48,318 nucleotides of DNA, from contig CAZPGL010000014.1 of the NCBI GenBank assembly GCA_964586175.1, positions 1 to 48,318 of the forward strand. Reading direction: 5' to 3'. The translations under genes and the position numbers were made by a program. Every line of letters begins with the position of its first letter. The first letter of the stretch is position 1. The DNA is from CAZPGL01 sp964586175 (lineage in GTDB: Bacteria; Actinomycetota; Acidimicrobiia; Acidimicrobiales; MedAcidi-G1). The notes under the pieces were generated by a model. The model was not told the origin of the DNA. It ran no database searches and was given only the letters and a program-made list of their open reading frames with translations. This document shows positions 14,974 through 23,922 of the stretch, in pieces.

Positions 14974-15879
14974 TCAGGCCTCGGCGGCCATGCGGTCGTC
15001 GTCGTACTGGTATTGCGGCACGTCGGTGCGGGGGGCCCGGGTGTCGCCGTCGGCCGAGCGGACACCGTTGTTCAACCCGCTGCTGGCTGCCTGCTTCCAC
15101 AACGGGTCGTCGGCCCACCGCACCCCGGTGTCGACAATGGTCCCCGGCCTGTCGATCGCCGTTCCCAAGGAGAGGGCCCGACGCAACAGGTCGCGCTGGA
15201 AATCGGGCTCGTGGGGGCGCCCGGCGGTGTAGCCCAGCGGCAGGTCGACGAAGGCGGCGCGAGGCGGGTTGGCCGACGCGGTGATGCTGTGCGCCGCGGT
15301 GAGGCACAGGGTGGGCACCCCGGCGGCTTCCAGTGCCCTCGCGACCAGACCCACGGTCTGGTGGCAAACCGGTCAGACGGGCACCAGCAGGGCCAGGTCG
15401 ACGTCCATGGCCGTCACCGTGTCGACGATGGCCGGCGCCAGCTCCTGTTCGGCGCGGCGCACCGAGTAGATGCCGCCCATGAAGGCCACGGCGTCCGACG
15501 CCAGCCCGCCGAGGAATCCCTCGTCGACCAGGTCGTTGAGCCGGTCCAGCGGGAAGACGATGTTCGGGTCGGAGCGGGCCGGCTCCAGGTCGTAGGCGAA
15601 GTGGGTGACCCGCACGTCGGTGGCCGGCCCGTCGCTGGCGATGCGACGGATACCGGTGTCGTCCTTCCAGTGGAAGGCCACCTGACCGCGGGTGTACGCC
15701 CCGCCCGAGCCGAGGAGGGCCACCCGGGTCTCGGCCAGCGGACGGGCGATCGGCGTCCACGGCGGGGCTTCGGGCCGGTGGGCCCACTGGTAGGGCTCGT
15801 AACCCAGGGCGTCGTACTGCTCCCGGGTGCGGGCGATGTAGTCGACCGGGGCGTCGTGCTGCTCACCAGGGCCGTCCAT
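14974..15879 (-). CDS. Probable selenoprotein of the glycine/sarcosine/betaine/D-proline reductase B-like family (UGA = Sec169)
   Basis: Read through an in-frame UGA (15375-15373) the product has 301 residues. Before it stands VDLALLVPV and after it PVCHQTVGLVARALE, so the UGA forms a UxxC redox motif, U-P-V-C. In Cys-containing relatives I recall CPVCHQT at this place, so a Cys-type position is occupied by UGA. Sequence similarity is unbroken on both sides: YIARTREQYDALGYEPYQWAH and FMGGIYSVRRAEQEL upstream, LPLGYTAGRPHEPDFQRDLL downstream. A SECIS-like hairpin follows 10 nt later. Family members are thought to be thiol-type reductases; the substrate is unknown. Conventional gene calling would split it into two. 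Start ATG at 15879, divergent from the MerR gene. Confidence 0.8.
15344..15362 (-). promoter_or_regulatory. Candidate bacterial SECIS hairpin
   Basis: On the minus strand, 10 nt after the UGA, ACCAGACC (15362-15355) pairs perfectly with GGTCTGGT (15351-15344) around a GTG loop. The loop starts 19 nt after the UGA and has G first, which fits the known bacterial SECIS pattern (apical loop 3-14 nt with an early G, about 16-37 nt after UGA). Confidence 0.6.
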
Positions 15880-15942
15880 GGCCGCATCGTGGCACGGCGG
15901 CGTCGGGTTCGGCGAGCCCTGAGGCCCACGGGTGGCCAAGTG

Positions 15943-15971
15943 ATGACACTGAGAGTATTTGCTCCTACAAT
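15943..15971 (+). promoter_or_regulatory. Strong leaderless promoter of the merR-men operon
   Basis: ATGACA (15943-15948), a 17-bp spacer and TACAAT (15966-15971) are close to the sigma-A consensus. The ATG follows 7 nt after the -10 box, so the mRNA should start at or next to it. Confidence 0.7.
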
Positions 15972-15978
15972 CACCGCC

Positions 15979-16713
15979 ATGACGACCGCTGCTCCCCTGC
16001 GGGTCGAGGACCTGGCCGCCGCCGCCGACCTCAGCGTCGACACCGTGCGCTACTACCAGCGCCTCGGCCTGCTGCACCGGCCGCGTCGGGTCGGCCGCCG
16101 CGCCGAGTACGACACCGGACACCTCGAGCGCCTCGCCGAGATCCGCCGCCTGGCCGCCGCCGGCTTCACCCTCCGCCAGATCGCCGACCTGGCCGACGGC
16201 TCAGGCAGCCTGCAGCGTCTCGCCGACGACGCCCGGGCCCGCCGGCTCAGCCGCCACGACGTGGCCGAGGCGGCCGGCGTCCCCGAGAGCCTGGTCACCC
16301 TGCTGTGCGACAACGGCCTACTCCAGCCCCACGACATCGACGGCGAGCCCCGCTTCGACGAGAGCGCCGTCACCATGGTCCGGGCCGGGCTGGCCATCAG
16401 CGCGGCCGGCGTACCCCTCGACGAACTGGTCACCCTGGCCGCCGACCACGCCGGGCACGTCACCGACACCGTGGACCGGGCCGTCGCCCTGTTCGCCGAC
16501 CACGTCAAGGGTGACGCCGACGCCGACGAGGAACTGGCCGCCATCGTGCGGGCCCTGCTCCCCGCGGTCACCCGGCTCGTCGCCGAACACTTCCACCGCA
16601 CCCTCGTGACCCGGGCCCTCGACCGGGCCACCGACGAGGGCCGACGCCCCCTGGCCTCCGCCCTCGAATCCGCCCACGCCGACCGTCTGGTGGTCGACTG
16701 CTCATGGCGCTGA
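15979..16713 (+). CDS. MerR-family regulator with two HTH domains, first gene of the men operon
   Basis: 244 residues. The first MerR-type winged HTH is at about 8-75 (LRVEDLAAAADLSVDTVRYYQRLGLL, then LAEIRRLAAAGFTLRQIADL). A second follows at about 91-155 (SRHDVAEAAGVPESLVTLLCDNGLL, RFDESAVTMVRAGLAISAAGVPLDELV). The remainder is helical, with HFHRTLVTRALDR. Classical MerR proteins have one HTH and a dimer helix. The menF ATG lies inside its last codons (10-nt overlap), so it is translationally coupled to menaquinone synthesis and may control it. The ligand is unknown. Confidence 0.85.
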   Translation: MTTAAPLRVEDLAAAADLSVDTVRYYQRLGLLHRPRRVGRRAEYDTGHLERLAEIRRLAAAGFTLRQIADLADGSGSLQRLADDARARRLSRHDVAEAAGVPESLVTLLCDNGLLQPHDIDGEPRFDESAVTMVRAGLAISAAGVPLDELVTLAADHAGHVTDTVDRAVALFADHVKGDADADEELAAIVRALLPAVTRLVAEHFHRTLVTRALDRATDEGRRPLASALESAHADRLVVDCSWR

Positions 16714-18041
16714 CCGACCTACGGCCGTCGACCCCCGCCGATCGACTGGTGGCCACCACGGTGGCCGTCGAACCCGGTCCGGCCGCCGACCCGCTGGCCT
16801 GGCTGGCCTGCCTGCCTGACGGAGCCACCGGCGTGCCGGCCTGGTTCTGGGAGATCCCGGACGACGACACGGCCTGGGTCGGACTGGGCACAGCAGCGGG
16901 CCACGGGGTCTGCGGCGCCGACCGATTCCCAGACGCCGCCGATGCCGCCCACCGGCTCCTCGACCGGATCGACCATCGAGCCCCCGATGGTGCCCCGGCC
17001 CCCCGCCTGGCCGCCGGATTCGCCTTCGACGACGACGGCAGCCCTGGGCGTTGGGCGCCTCTCGGCGGCGGCCAAGTGACCCTCCCCGCCGTGCAGGTGC
17101 TCCGGCATCGGGGCCGTACCTGGTTGACCACCATCGACGGCTCAGCGGGGCCGCTCCCCGACCAACCGGCGCCGGCGCCGGCCACCCCCGCTGCGGTCGA
17201 CCCCGCCGACCTCACGCCGGCATCGGCCCGCGACCACTACCGACATCTGATCCGCACCGCCCTCGACGTGATCGCCGACGGGCAGATCGCCAAGGCCGTG
17301 CCCTGCCGGTCCGTCCACGTCGACCAGCGACCCGACCTGCCCCGGCTGGTGGCCACCCTGCGCAACACGTACCCGGCTTGCGCCACGTTCTGCGTGACCG
17401 ACGGGGCCACGGTGTTCGTCGGCGCCACACCGGAGCGGCTGGCCGCCATGGAGGCCGGACACCTCCACACCGCGGCCCTGGCCGGCTCCGCTCCCCGCGA
17501 CCCCTCGCCGGCCATCGACGCCGCCCTCGGCCAGGGCCTGCTCACCAGCCCCAAGGAGCGCACCGAGCATCAGGTGGTCGTCGACGCCGTCACCGATGCC
17601 CTCCGGGGACTGGGCCTCAACCCCCGGCACCCGGCGGCCCCCGAGCTCTTGCGCCTGCACGGCATCCAGCACCTGCACACGCCGGTCGACGCCGCGGCCG
17701 GCCCCCACCTCGGCCTGCTGGACGTGGTCGGCGCTCTCCATCCGACCCCGGCGGTCTCCGGGCACCCGGTCGGGCCGTCGGCCAAACTACGGACCCGTCA
17801 CGAGCAGATGGACCGCGGCTGGTTCGCCGGACCCATCGGCTGGATGGACGCCGACGGCCATGGTGAGTTCCGGGTGGCGCTCCGGTCGGCGCTGATCGAC
17901 GAACGAGGCACCACCCTCTACGCCGGAGCGGGGGTGGTCGCCGGTTCCGATCCCGATCGGGAATTACTGGAGACCGACGTCAAGTTGCGGGCCCTACTCG
18001 GGCCGGTCCTGGCCGCCGCCCATCCGGAGGCCGGCCCGTGA
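16704..18041 (+). CDS. menF: Isochorismate synthase
   Basis: 445 residues with the chorismate-binding fold in the C-terminal ~260. Family motifs: IAKAVPCRSV with the catalytic Lys, GATPERLAAM, SPKERTEHQVVVDAV, ALHPTPAVSGHP and RGWFAGPIGWMD. It converts chorismate to isochorismate, the first committed step to menaquinone. The N-terminal part is shorter on motifs, as usual. It overlaps merR upstream and shares a GTGA with menD downstream, so it is in a tight operon. EntC/DhbC is the only close alternative, and the menDHC context decides it. Confidence 0.93.
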   Translation: MALTDLRPSTPADRLVATTVAVEPGPAADPLAWLACLPDGATGVPAWFWEIPDDDTAWVGLGTAAGHGVCGADRFPDAADAAHRLLDRIDHRAPDGAPAPRLAAGFAFDDDGSPGRWAPLGGGQVTLPAVQVLRHRGRTWLTTIDGSAGPLPDQPAPAPATPAAVDPADLTPASARDHYRHLIRTALDVIADGQIAKAVPCRSVHVDQRPDLPRLVATLRNTYPACATFCVTDGATVFVGATPERLAAMEAGHLHTAALAGSAPRDPSPAIDAALGQGLLTSPKERTEHQVVVDAVTDALRGLGLNPRHPAAPELLRLHGIQHLHTPVDAAAGPHLGLLDVVGALHPTPAVSGHPVGPSAKLRTRHEQMDRGWFAGPIGWMDADGHGEFRVALRSALIDERGTTLYAGAGVVAGSDPDRELLETDVKLRALLGPVLAAAHPEAGP

Positions 18042-19744
18042 CGTCCCGCAGCCCGGCCGTCGATCCGGAGGCCATGGCGGCAGCGACCCGGGCGTTCTTC
18101 GCCCAGCTGGCCGCCTCCGGGGTCCGACATGTCGCCGTGTCGCCCGGTTCGCGCTCGACACCGCTCACCCTGGCCGCCGACCGCACCGACGGCCTCGACA
18201 TCACCATCCACCTCGACGAGCGGTCCGGCGGGTTCTTCGCCCTGGGTCTGGCCCGGGCCACCCGGCGCCCGGTCGCCCTGGTGTGCACCTCGGGCACCGC
18301 GGCGGCCAACTACCTCCCGGCGGTGGTCGAGGCGTTCCACAGCGGGGTGCCGCTCATCGTGTGCACCGCCGACCGGCCGCCGGAGCTCCAGCACCGGGGT
18401 GCGCCGCAGACCATCGACCAAGTCGAGCTGTACGGCACCCACGTCCGGTGGTTTCACCAGGCCTCGGTGGCTGGCACCGAGCCACCGTCCGAAGCCGTCG
18501 CCGTCGCCGCGGCGGCCGTCGAGGTGGCGACCGGGCCCACCCCCGGTCCGGTCCACGTCAACTGGCCGCTGCGCGAGCCCCTCGAGCCGCCCGACGACGA
18601 CCCGCCGCCGCCCATCCTGCTCAACCCGTCGTCTCCGCCGGCGGCTGCCGTCGATCCGGGTCCGCTGGCCCCCCGCACGCTGCTGGTCGCCGGCCCCGTC
18701 GATCTCGACGCCACCAGCGTCGACGCGGTGACCGCATTGTCCCGGACCGCCGGCTGGCCGGTGGTCGCCGACCCGGCCTCCGGCCTGCGGCGCGGGTCCC
18801 ACACCCCCGATACGCCGGTCATCGCCACCGGCGAGCACCTGTTCCGTACCGCCTGGGCTGACGGCCACGTCCCCGACGTCGTCGTCCAACTGGGTGCCAT
18901 GCCGACCAGCAAGGCCTACCGGCAGTGGCTGGAGCGCACCGCTCCACCCCGCGTCGTGACCGTCGACCACGTAGGCCGCCATCCCGACCCGGCCCTGATC
19001 GTCACTGACCGCATCGACGCCGAGGCCGGTGCTTGGGCCGCCGCGGCCGCGGCCCGAACCCCAGTCCCCGACGTCACCTGGGTCTCGACGTGGCTCGATG
19101 CCGACCGAACCGCCGCGGCAACGGTGGCCGCCACCGTCGCCGCCCAGCCATTCGACGAGCCGGCCGTGGTGGGCATCCTGGTCGACCGTCTCCCCCGAGG
19201 CGCCAACCTGGTCGTCACCAACTCCATGCCCATCCGGGACCTCGACGCCTTCCTCCCAGCCGGCCGGCGTCCGCTATCGGTGTGGGCCAACCGGGGGGCC
19301 AACGGCATCGACGGCCAGGTATCGACCGCCCTCGGCATCGCTGCCGGCCGCGACGAACCCACGGTGCTGCTGACTGGCGACCTGGCACTGCTCCACGACC
19401 TGCCGGGGCTGACAGCCGCCGACCGGCTGGGCTGCGATCTGACCGTCGTGGTCGTCGACAACGACGGCGGCGGCATCTTCAGCTTCCTGCCCATCGCCGA
19501 CAGTCCCGGGGTCGACCACCGGCGGCTGTTCCACACGCCCCACGGGTTGCGGATGGCTGACATCGCCGCAGCAGCCGGAGCCACCTACCAACAGGTCCGC
19601 GACCCTGGAGCGCTCGATACCGCGCTGGCCATGTCGGTCGGCCATCCGGGTCTCCACGTGGTCCATGTCCCGGTCGACGCCGCCACCAACGTGGCCATCC
19701 ACCGGGCGGCCACCGCTGCGGTCATCGAGGCGCTGGACCGGTGA
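18038..19744 (+). CDS. menD: 2-succinyl-5-enolpyruvyl-6-hydroxy-3-cyclohexene-1-carboxylate synthase
   Basis: 568 residues, a thiamine-diphosphate enzyme. Near the N-terminus HVAVSPGSRSTPLTLA and HLDERSGGFFALGLA (with the Glu that activates ThDP) are strong MenD markers; the C-terminal ThDP-binding segment is GDLALLHDLPGL through VVVDNDGGGIFSFLP. It adds succinic semialdehyde, formed from 2-oxoglutarate, to isochorismate. The GTG start at 18038 overlaps the menF TGA. Confidence 0.96.
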   Translation: MTSRSPAVDPEAMAAATRAFFAQLAASGVRHVAVSPGSRSTPLTLAADRTDGLDITIHLDERSGGFFALGLARATRRPVALVCTSGTAAANYLPAVVEAFHSGVPLIVCTADRPPELQHRGAPQTIDQVELYGTHVRWFHQASVAGTEPPSEAVAVAAAAVEVATGPTPGPVHVNWPLREPLEPPDDDPPPPILLNPSSPPAAAVDPGPLAPRTLLVAGPVDLDATSVDAVTALSRTAGWPVVADPASGLRRGSHTPDTPVIATGEHLFRTAWADGHVPDVVVQLGAMPTSKAYRQWLERTAPPRVVTVDHVGRHPDPALIVTDRIDAEAGAWAAAAAARTPVPDVTWVSTWLDADRTAAATVAATVAAQPFDEPAVVGILVDRLPRGANLVVTNSMPIRDLDAFLPAGRRPLSVWANRGANGIDGQVSTALGIAAGRDEPTVLLTGDLALLHDLPGLTAADRLGCDLTVVVVDNDGGGIFSFLPIADSPGVDHRRLFHTPHGLRMADIAAAAGATYQQVRDPGALDTALAMSVGHPGLHVVHVPVDAATNVAIHRAATAAVIEALDR

Positions 19745-20541
19745 GCAACCCGCTGCACGTCGAAGTCGAAGGCGACGGTCCTCCCCTCGTCATGCTCCAC
19801 GGCTTCACCGGCGACACAACGACCATGTGGCCGCTCAGCCGGGCCTTGACGGGTATCCGCACGGTGTACGCCGTTGATCTGCCCGGCCACGGCCGCACCG
19901 GGCTGCTCGACGAAGACGCCCTCCACGGTTTCGTCGCCACCGTGGACCTGCTGGCCGACCTGTTTGGGCGACTCGACATCGGCCGGGCCGACGTGGTCGG
20001 CTACTCGATGGGCGGCCGGTTCGCCCTCGGCCTGGCGGTCCTGTACCCCGATCTCGTCGAGACGTTGACGTTGATCGGCGCCTCGGCCGGCATCGCCGAC
20101 GACGGCGAGCGGCGGGCCCGGCGCCGTGCCGACGACGAGCTGGCCGACGACCTGCTGGCCGACGGCATCGAGCCCTTCGTGAACCGGTGGATGGCCCTGC
20201 CGCTGTTCGCCAGCCAGGATCGGCTCGGGGCGGTCGCATTGGCCGCGGCCCGCCGGCAGCGGCTCGGGAATGACCCGGCCGGGCTGGCCGCCAGCCTGCG
20301 CGGTGCCGGGTCGGGCGCCCAGCCGTCGTTGTGGAGCAGGCTCCACGAAGGAGATCACCAGACGCTGCTGCTCGTCGGCGCCGAGGACGCCAAGTTCCGC
20401 CGCACCGCGGTCCGCCTCGCCGACGGACTGCTCCGGAGTCGTATCGCCGTCGTACCCGACGCCGGACATGCCGCACACATCGAGAACCCGGCGGCCACCG
20501 CCGAGCTGATCGTCGAGTTCGTCACGGAACGGCCGGCATGA
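19741..20541 (+). CDS. menH: 2-succinyl-6-hydroxy-2,4-cyclohexadiene-1-carboxylate synthase
   Basis: 266 residues, alpha/beta hydrolase fold. VMLHGFTGDTTTMW, VDLPGHGRT, the nucleophile elbow GYSMGGR and the C-terminal His in DAGHAAHIENP match MenH. It eliminates pyruvate from the MenD product. The GTG start at 19741 overlaps the menD TGA, and its own TGA overlaps the menC ATG. Confidence 0.92.
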   Translation: MSNPLHVEVEGDGPPLVMLHGFTGDTTTMWPLSRALTGIRTVYAVDLPGHGRTGLLDEDALHGFVATVDLLADLFGRLDIGRADVVGYSMGGRFALGLAVLYPDLVETLTLIGASAGIADDGERRARRRADDELADDLLADGIEPFVNRWMALPLFASQDRLGAVALAAARRQRLGNDPAGLAASLRGAGSGAQPSLWSRLHEGDHQTLLLVGAEDAKFRRTAVRLADGLLRSRIAVVPDAGHAAHIENPAATAELIVEFVTERPA

Positions 20542-21542
20542 CCGGGAGCGACGGGCCGCCGGTCGTCAGCGCATCGGTCGGCCGGCTGCCCCTGCGCTAC
20601 CGCGAGCCCATCGCCACGGGCCGGGGCCCCGTCACCGACCGCGAGGTCGTGGTCGTGGCCCTCACCGACGCCGACGGCGTTGTGGGCTTCGGCGAGGCGG
20701 CACCGTTGGCGGGATTCACGCCGGAGACCCCGGCCGAGGCCGAAACAGCCATTCGGGCCTGGCTGGCCGACGAGGACGCCGAACCGCCGCTCCTGGCGAC
20801 GGCCCGGGCCGCCATCGAGGGCGCCCTGTTCGATCTGCGGGCCAGACAACTCGGTGTGCCCCTCCACGAGCACCTCCGACCGGGCAGCCCGTCGTCCATC
20901 CCGGTGTCAGCCCTCGTCGCCGGCACCTCGCCGCGGCGTCTGGCCCGCCAGGCCCGCCGAGCGGTGGAGGCCGGCCACCGCACGGTCAAGGTCAAGGTCG
21001 GGGCCAGTTCCATCGACGATGACGTGGCCCGGGTGGCTGCCGTCCGGGCGGCGATCGGCGCCGACGCCGCCCTACGGCTCGACGCCAACGGGGCGTGGAG
21101 GGTGACCGAAGCCGTCGCCAACATCGAGCGTCTGGCCGTCCACCGACCGGAGATGATCGAGGAGCCGACCTCCGGCGTCGAGGGGCTGGCCGCGGTACGG
21201 GCCGCGGTCGGGGTTCCCGTCGCCGCCGACGAGACGGCCTTCGACCCGGCTGCGGTCGCCGCCATCATCGACTCCGGTGCCGCCGACCTGGTCGTCGTCA
21301 AGCCCTCGGCGCTCGGCGGTCTGGTCGCTGCTGCGGAGCTGATCGCCACGGTGCGGGAGGCCGGCCTCGGGGTGGTCGTCACCTCACTGCTGGAGGGCGC
21401 CATCGGCGTGCGGGCCGCCGGCCATTTGGCGTCGAGCCTCGCCACGCTCGACCCGGCTCCGGGGCTGGCGACCTCGTCGCTGCTGGCCACCGACATCGCG
21501 ACCCCGCCGCGACTCGCCGACGGCCACCTCCACCTCGACTGA
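20538..21542 (+). CDS. menC: o-Succinylbenzoate synthase
   Basis: 334 residues from the ATG at 20538, which overlaps the menH stop. It is an enolase-superfamily enzyme: the KxK pair is in VKVKVG, the metal ligands are in RLDANGAW (Asp), IEEPT (Glu) and AADETAFD (Asp/Glu), and the second Lys is in VVKPSALGG. It dehydrates the MenH product to o-succinylbenzoate. It is the last gene of the operon. menE, menB and menA are not in the window. Confidence 0.94.
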   Translation: MTGSDGPPVVSASVGRLPLRYREPIATGRGPVTDREVVVVALTDADGVVGFGEAAPLAGFTPETPAEAETAIRAWLADEDAEPPLLATARAAIEGALFDLRARQLGVPLHEHLRPGSPSSIPVSALVAGTSPRRLARQARRAVEAGHRTVKVKVGASSIDDDVARVAAVRAAIGADAALRLDANGAWRVTEAVANIERLAVHRPEMIEEPTSGVEGLAAVRAAVGVPVAADETAFDPAAVAAIIDSGAADLVVVKPSALGGLVAAAELIATVREAGLGVVVTSLLEGAIGVRAAGHLASSLATLDPAPGLATSSLLATDIATPPRLADGHLHLD

Positions 21543-21575
21543 TCCGACCCTGGGCCACAAGGCCGGGGCACGGCC

Positions 21576-22919
21576 TCAGTCGAGGGCGCGGGCGATGTTG
21601 GTGCGCATCGAGTCGGGCGGGGTCTCCTCGCCGAGAACGGCCTCGGATTCCCGGGCCGCCGAGGCGAACACCCCCTTGGACATGAGGGAGCGCTCGGCGG
21701 CCCGTCGCCGCCAGTAGATCTCGGCGCGCGCCCGGTGGGCGCCCTCGTGGGTGGGTTCGGCGGCCACCGCCGTCTCGACCAGGTGGCAGGCCAGACGCAG
21801 GTCTCCCTGTTCGGCGGCGTCGAAGGCCCGGTCGGTGAAGGCCTCGATCGAGCCGACCATCGCCACCAGGGCCGACGCCAGGTCGCCCCGGCGTGAGGGC
21901 TTGAGGTGGGCCGGGTCGCCGTCCCACCAGCCGCCGAACTGGCGGTACACGTTGCGGACCACGAACTCAGGCTCATCGTACTGGGGGGCCAGCCAGGGGC
22001 GATCCCGCAGGTGGTCGGGCACCGTCACCTCGTGGATGATCGTGTCGAGGGTGGCGCCCTCGTTCATGAGGGCGAGCGTCGAGTCGGCCAGGTGCTCGAG
22101 GACGTCGGCGATGTCGCCCAGCACCTGTTGGACCCGATGGCGGCCGACGATGGGCAGGCCGTGGGCCGGATAGACCTTCTCGGCGCCGGCGGCCAACATC
22201 TCGCGCATGGCGGCCGCCCATTCGATGGGATAGCGCTGCACCTTCTGCGGGTTGCCGGCGTTGGGGAACACCCAGACGACGAAGTCGCCGGCGAACACCG
22301 CCTTGTCGGCCGGATCCCACACCCAGGTGTGGTCGTCGGTCTCGCCACGGGCGTGGCGCAGCTCGAGCTGGCGGCCACCGATCGACACGTCCATCCGGTC
22401 GCGGTAGGTGACGTCCGGTTCGGCCACGTCGTCGGGCAGGAACCGTGCGACGTCTCCCCCGATACCCAGGTCGGCCCGTACGCCGCCGAACTGCCGGCGG
22501 TTGATGACCCGGTTCCACCCGTCGGTACGCCGGTACCGCTCGAAGCGGGGGCCGACGGCTTCGTGGGCCAGCACGGCGGGACGGGGGCCGCCCCGACGGT
22601 CGGCGTCGGCCATGAAGGCGCCGCTGCCGCCCACGTGGTCGAGATGGCCGTGGGTGTACACCAGGCTGTGGACGGGGGCGTCGGACCACGTGCGGAGGGC
22701 CTCGACCACCGCGGTGCCCGACTGGACCCCGCTGGCGTCGATGCACACCAACCCCTCGTCGGTCCGTCGGGCCCAACTGTGGGAGAACGACTCGACGACG
22801 GCCAGCCCGTCGTCGATCTCGGTGACGGCGTCGATGACCCGGTTGTGGGGCGGTTCGGCCACGCCGGAGTCGATGACCCGGTTGGCGAGGTCGACGGGAT
22901 GCGGGTGCTGGCTGCTCAC
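21576..22919 (-). CDS. Alkyl-sulfatase-like metallo-beta-lactamase-fold hydrolase
   Basis: 447 residues from the GTG at 22919, with GAGGAG 8 nt upstream. The dinuclear-metal motif THGHLDH is at 89-95, further ligands are in ARGETDDHTWVW and YPAHGLPIVG, and a C-terminal helical/dimerisation part follows (PSRRGDLASALVAMVGSIEAFTDRAF). The order matches the SdsA1/BDS1-type alkyl sulfatases and their relatives; it is shorter than SdsA1 (~650 residues) and the SCP-2-like tail is not evident. It probably hydrolyses a sulfate or related ester. It lies upstream of no operon partner on this strand. Confidence 0.8.
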   Translation of the reverse strand: MSSQHPHPVDLANRVIDSGVAEPPHNRVIDAVTEIDDGLAVVESFSHSWARRTDEGLVCIDASGVQSGTAVVEALRTWSDAPVHSLVYTHGHLDHVGGSGAFMADADRRGGPRPAVLAHEAVGPRFERYRRTDGWNRVINRRQFGGVRADLGIGGDVARFLPDDVAEPDVTYRDRMDVSIGGRQLELRHARGETDDHTWVWDPADKAVFAGDFVVWVFPNAGNPQKVQRYPIEWAAAMREMLAAGAEKVYPAHGLPIVGRHRVQQVLGDIADVLEHLADSTLALMNEGATLDTIIHEVTVPDHLRDRPWLAPQYDEPEFVVRNVYRQFGGWWDGDPAHLKPSRRGDLASALVAMVGSIEAFTDRAFDAAEQGDLRLACHLVETAVAAEPTHEGAHRARAEIYWRRRAAERSLMSKGVFASAARESEAVLGEETPPDSMRTNIARALD

Positions 22920-23002
22920 GTGGCGGGCTCCTCGGTGGCTCGGCCTGCGTAGCGTACCGAACGGTTTAGCCACATGGCTAATCCTCGACGGCCAGCCGGC
23001 GC

Positions 23003-23875
23003 TCAGCCCAGATGGCGGCGCACCAGCGCCTCGGCCCGGTCCAGGTCCTCGAACAGGAAGAAGTGGCCGCCGTCGAACACCTCGGGAACCACGCCGAGCA
23101 CGTCGCCCTGGGCGGCGAACCACCTCGGCTCGATGTCGGTGCGGTCGCCGTGGCAGATGACCGCCGGACACCGGACGTCGGCCAGGCGGCGGAACGTGGC
23201 CACCGGCCCGTGCCGGCGTCGGGACCCGAAGATCTGGGCCTCGGTCTCGGGATGACACGCCAGCTCCACCCGGCCGTCGTCCCGGTCGGCGAAGCCCCAG
23301 CGGACATAGGCCGACAGCACTTCCGGGTCGACGGCGTCCAGCGGCGGTCGGGCCCCGTAGGAGGCGACAACGTCGGCCCGGTCGTCCCAGTCCACCCGAC
23401 GCCGACGGGCCCCGACGGCCAGCGGGTGTTCGCCCTCCCAGTACGCGACGCTTCCGCCTGCCCCGCCGTCCTCGGGCGGCGGCACGGCGATGGCCTCGCA
23501 CAACAGCAGGGCCTCGACCCGGTCGGGAGCGGCGACAGCGACCTCGATGGCCACCCCGCCGCCCAGCGACACCCCGAGCACCCGGCAGCGGTCCATTCCC
23601 AGGTGGTCCAGCACGGCCAGCACGTCGCCGGCCATGGCGTCGTTACCCAGGCGCAGCTCGTCGGTGACGACGGTGCTGGCACCGTGGCCGCGCAAGTCGA
23701 CACCGACGACGCGGAACCGGTCGGTCAGCCGCCGGGCCAGCGGGTCGTACATGCCGGCGCAGAACCCGTTGGGGTGCAACAGCACCAGCGATGGGCCCAC
23801 ACCGCCCCAGTCCAACCACGCGGTCTCGAAGCCGCCGTGCGCGACGACACCCTCCACGGGCCCGGTGGTCGTCAC
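23003..23875 (-). CDS. Alpha/beta hydrolase
   Basis: 290 residues. VLLHPNGFCAGMY, VDLRGHGAS, the elbow GVSLGGGVA and FDGGHFFLFED (C-terminal His) give a complete catalytic triad pattern of the epoxide-hydrolase/lactonase-like branch. GTG start at 23875 with GAGG 8 nt upstream. Substrate unknown. The preceding gene on this strand is the DNA methyltransferase, whose stop is 47 nt away. Confidence 0.85.
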   Translation of the reverse strand: MTTTGPVEGVVAHGGFETAWLDWGGVGPSLVLLHPNGFCAGMYDPLARRLTDRFRVVGVDLRGHGASTVVTDELRLGNDAMAGDVLAVLDHLGMDRCRVLGVSLGGGVAIEVAVAAPDRVEALLLCEAIAVPPPEDGGAGGSVAYWEGEHPLAVGARRRRVDWDDRADVVASYGARPPLDAVDPEVLSAYVRWGFADRDDGRVELACHPETEAQIFGSRRRHGPVATFRRLADVRCPAVICHGDRTDIEPRWFAAQGDVLGVVPEVFDGGHFFLFEDLDRAEALVRRHLG

Positions 23876-23922
23876 GCCCTAGCCTCGTTCACGATGAACC
23901 AGTCTGGCCGCCGGCCGGCCGA

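Noticed and set aside
14974..15879. Two separate genes or a pseudogene broken by a nonsense mutation
   Set aside because: Both parts keep family motifs, the UGA sits exactly at a Cys-type redox position and a SECIS-like stem follows. The pseudogene option stays possible until selenocysteine genes are found.
15940..15974. GTGAT...ATCAC inverted repeat as a MerR operator
   Set aside because: The arms are only 5 bp and 25 bp apart and do not lie between the -35 and -10 boxes as MerR sites do.
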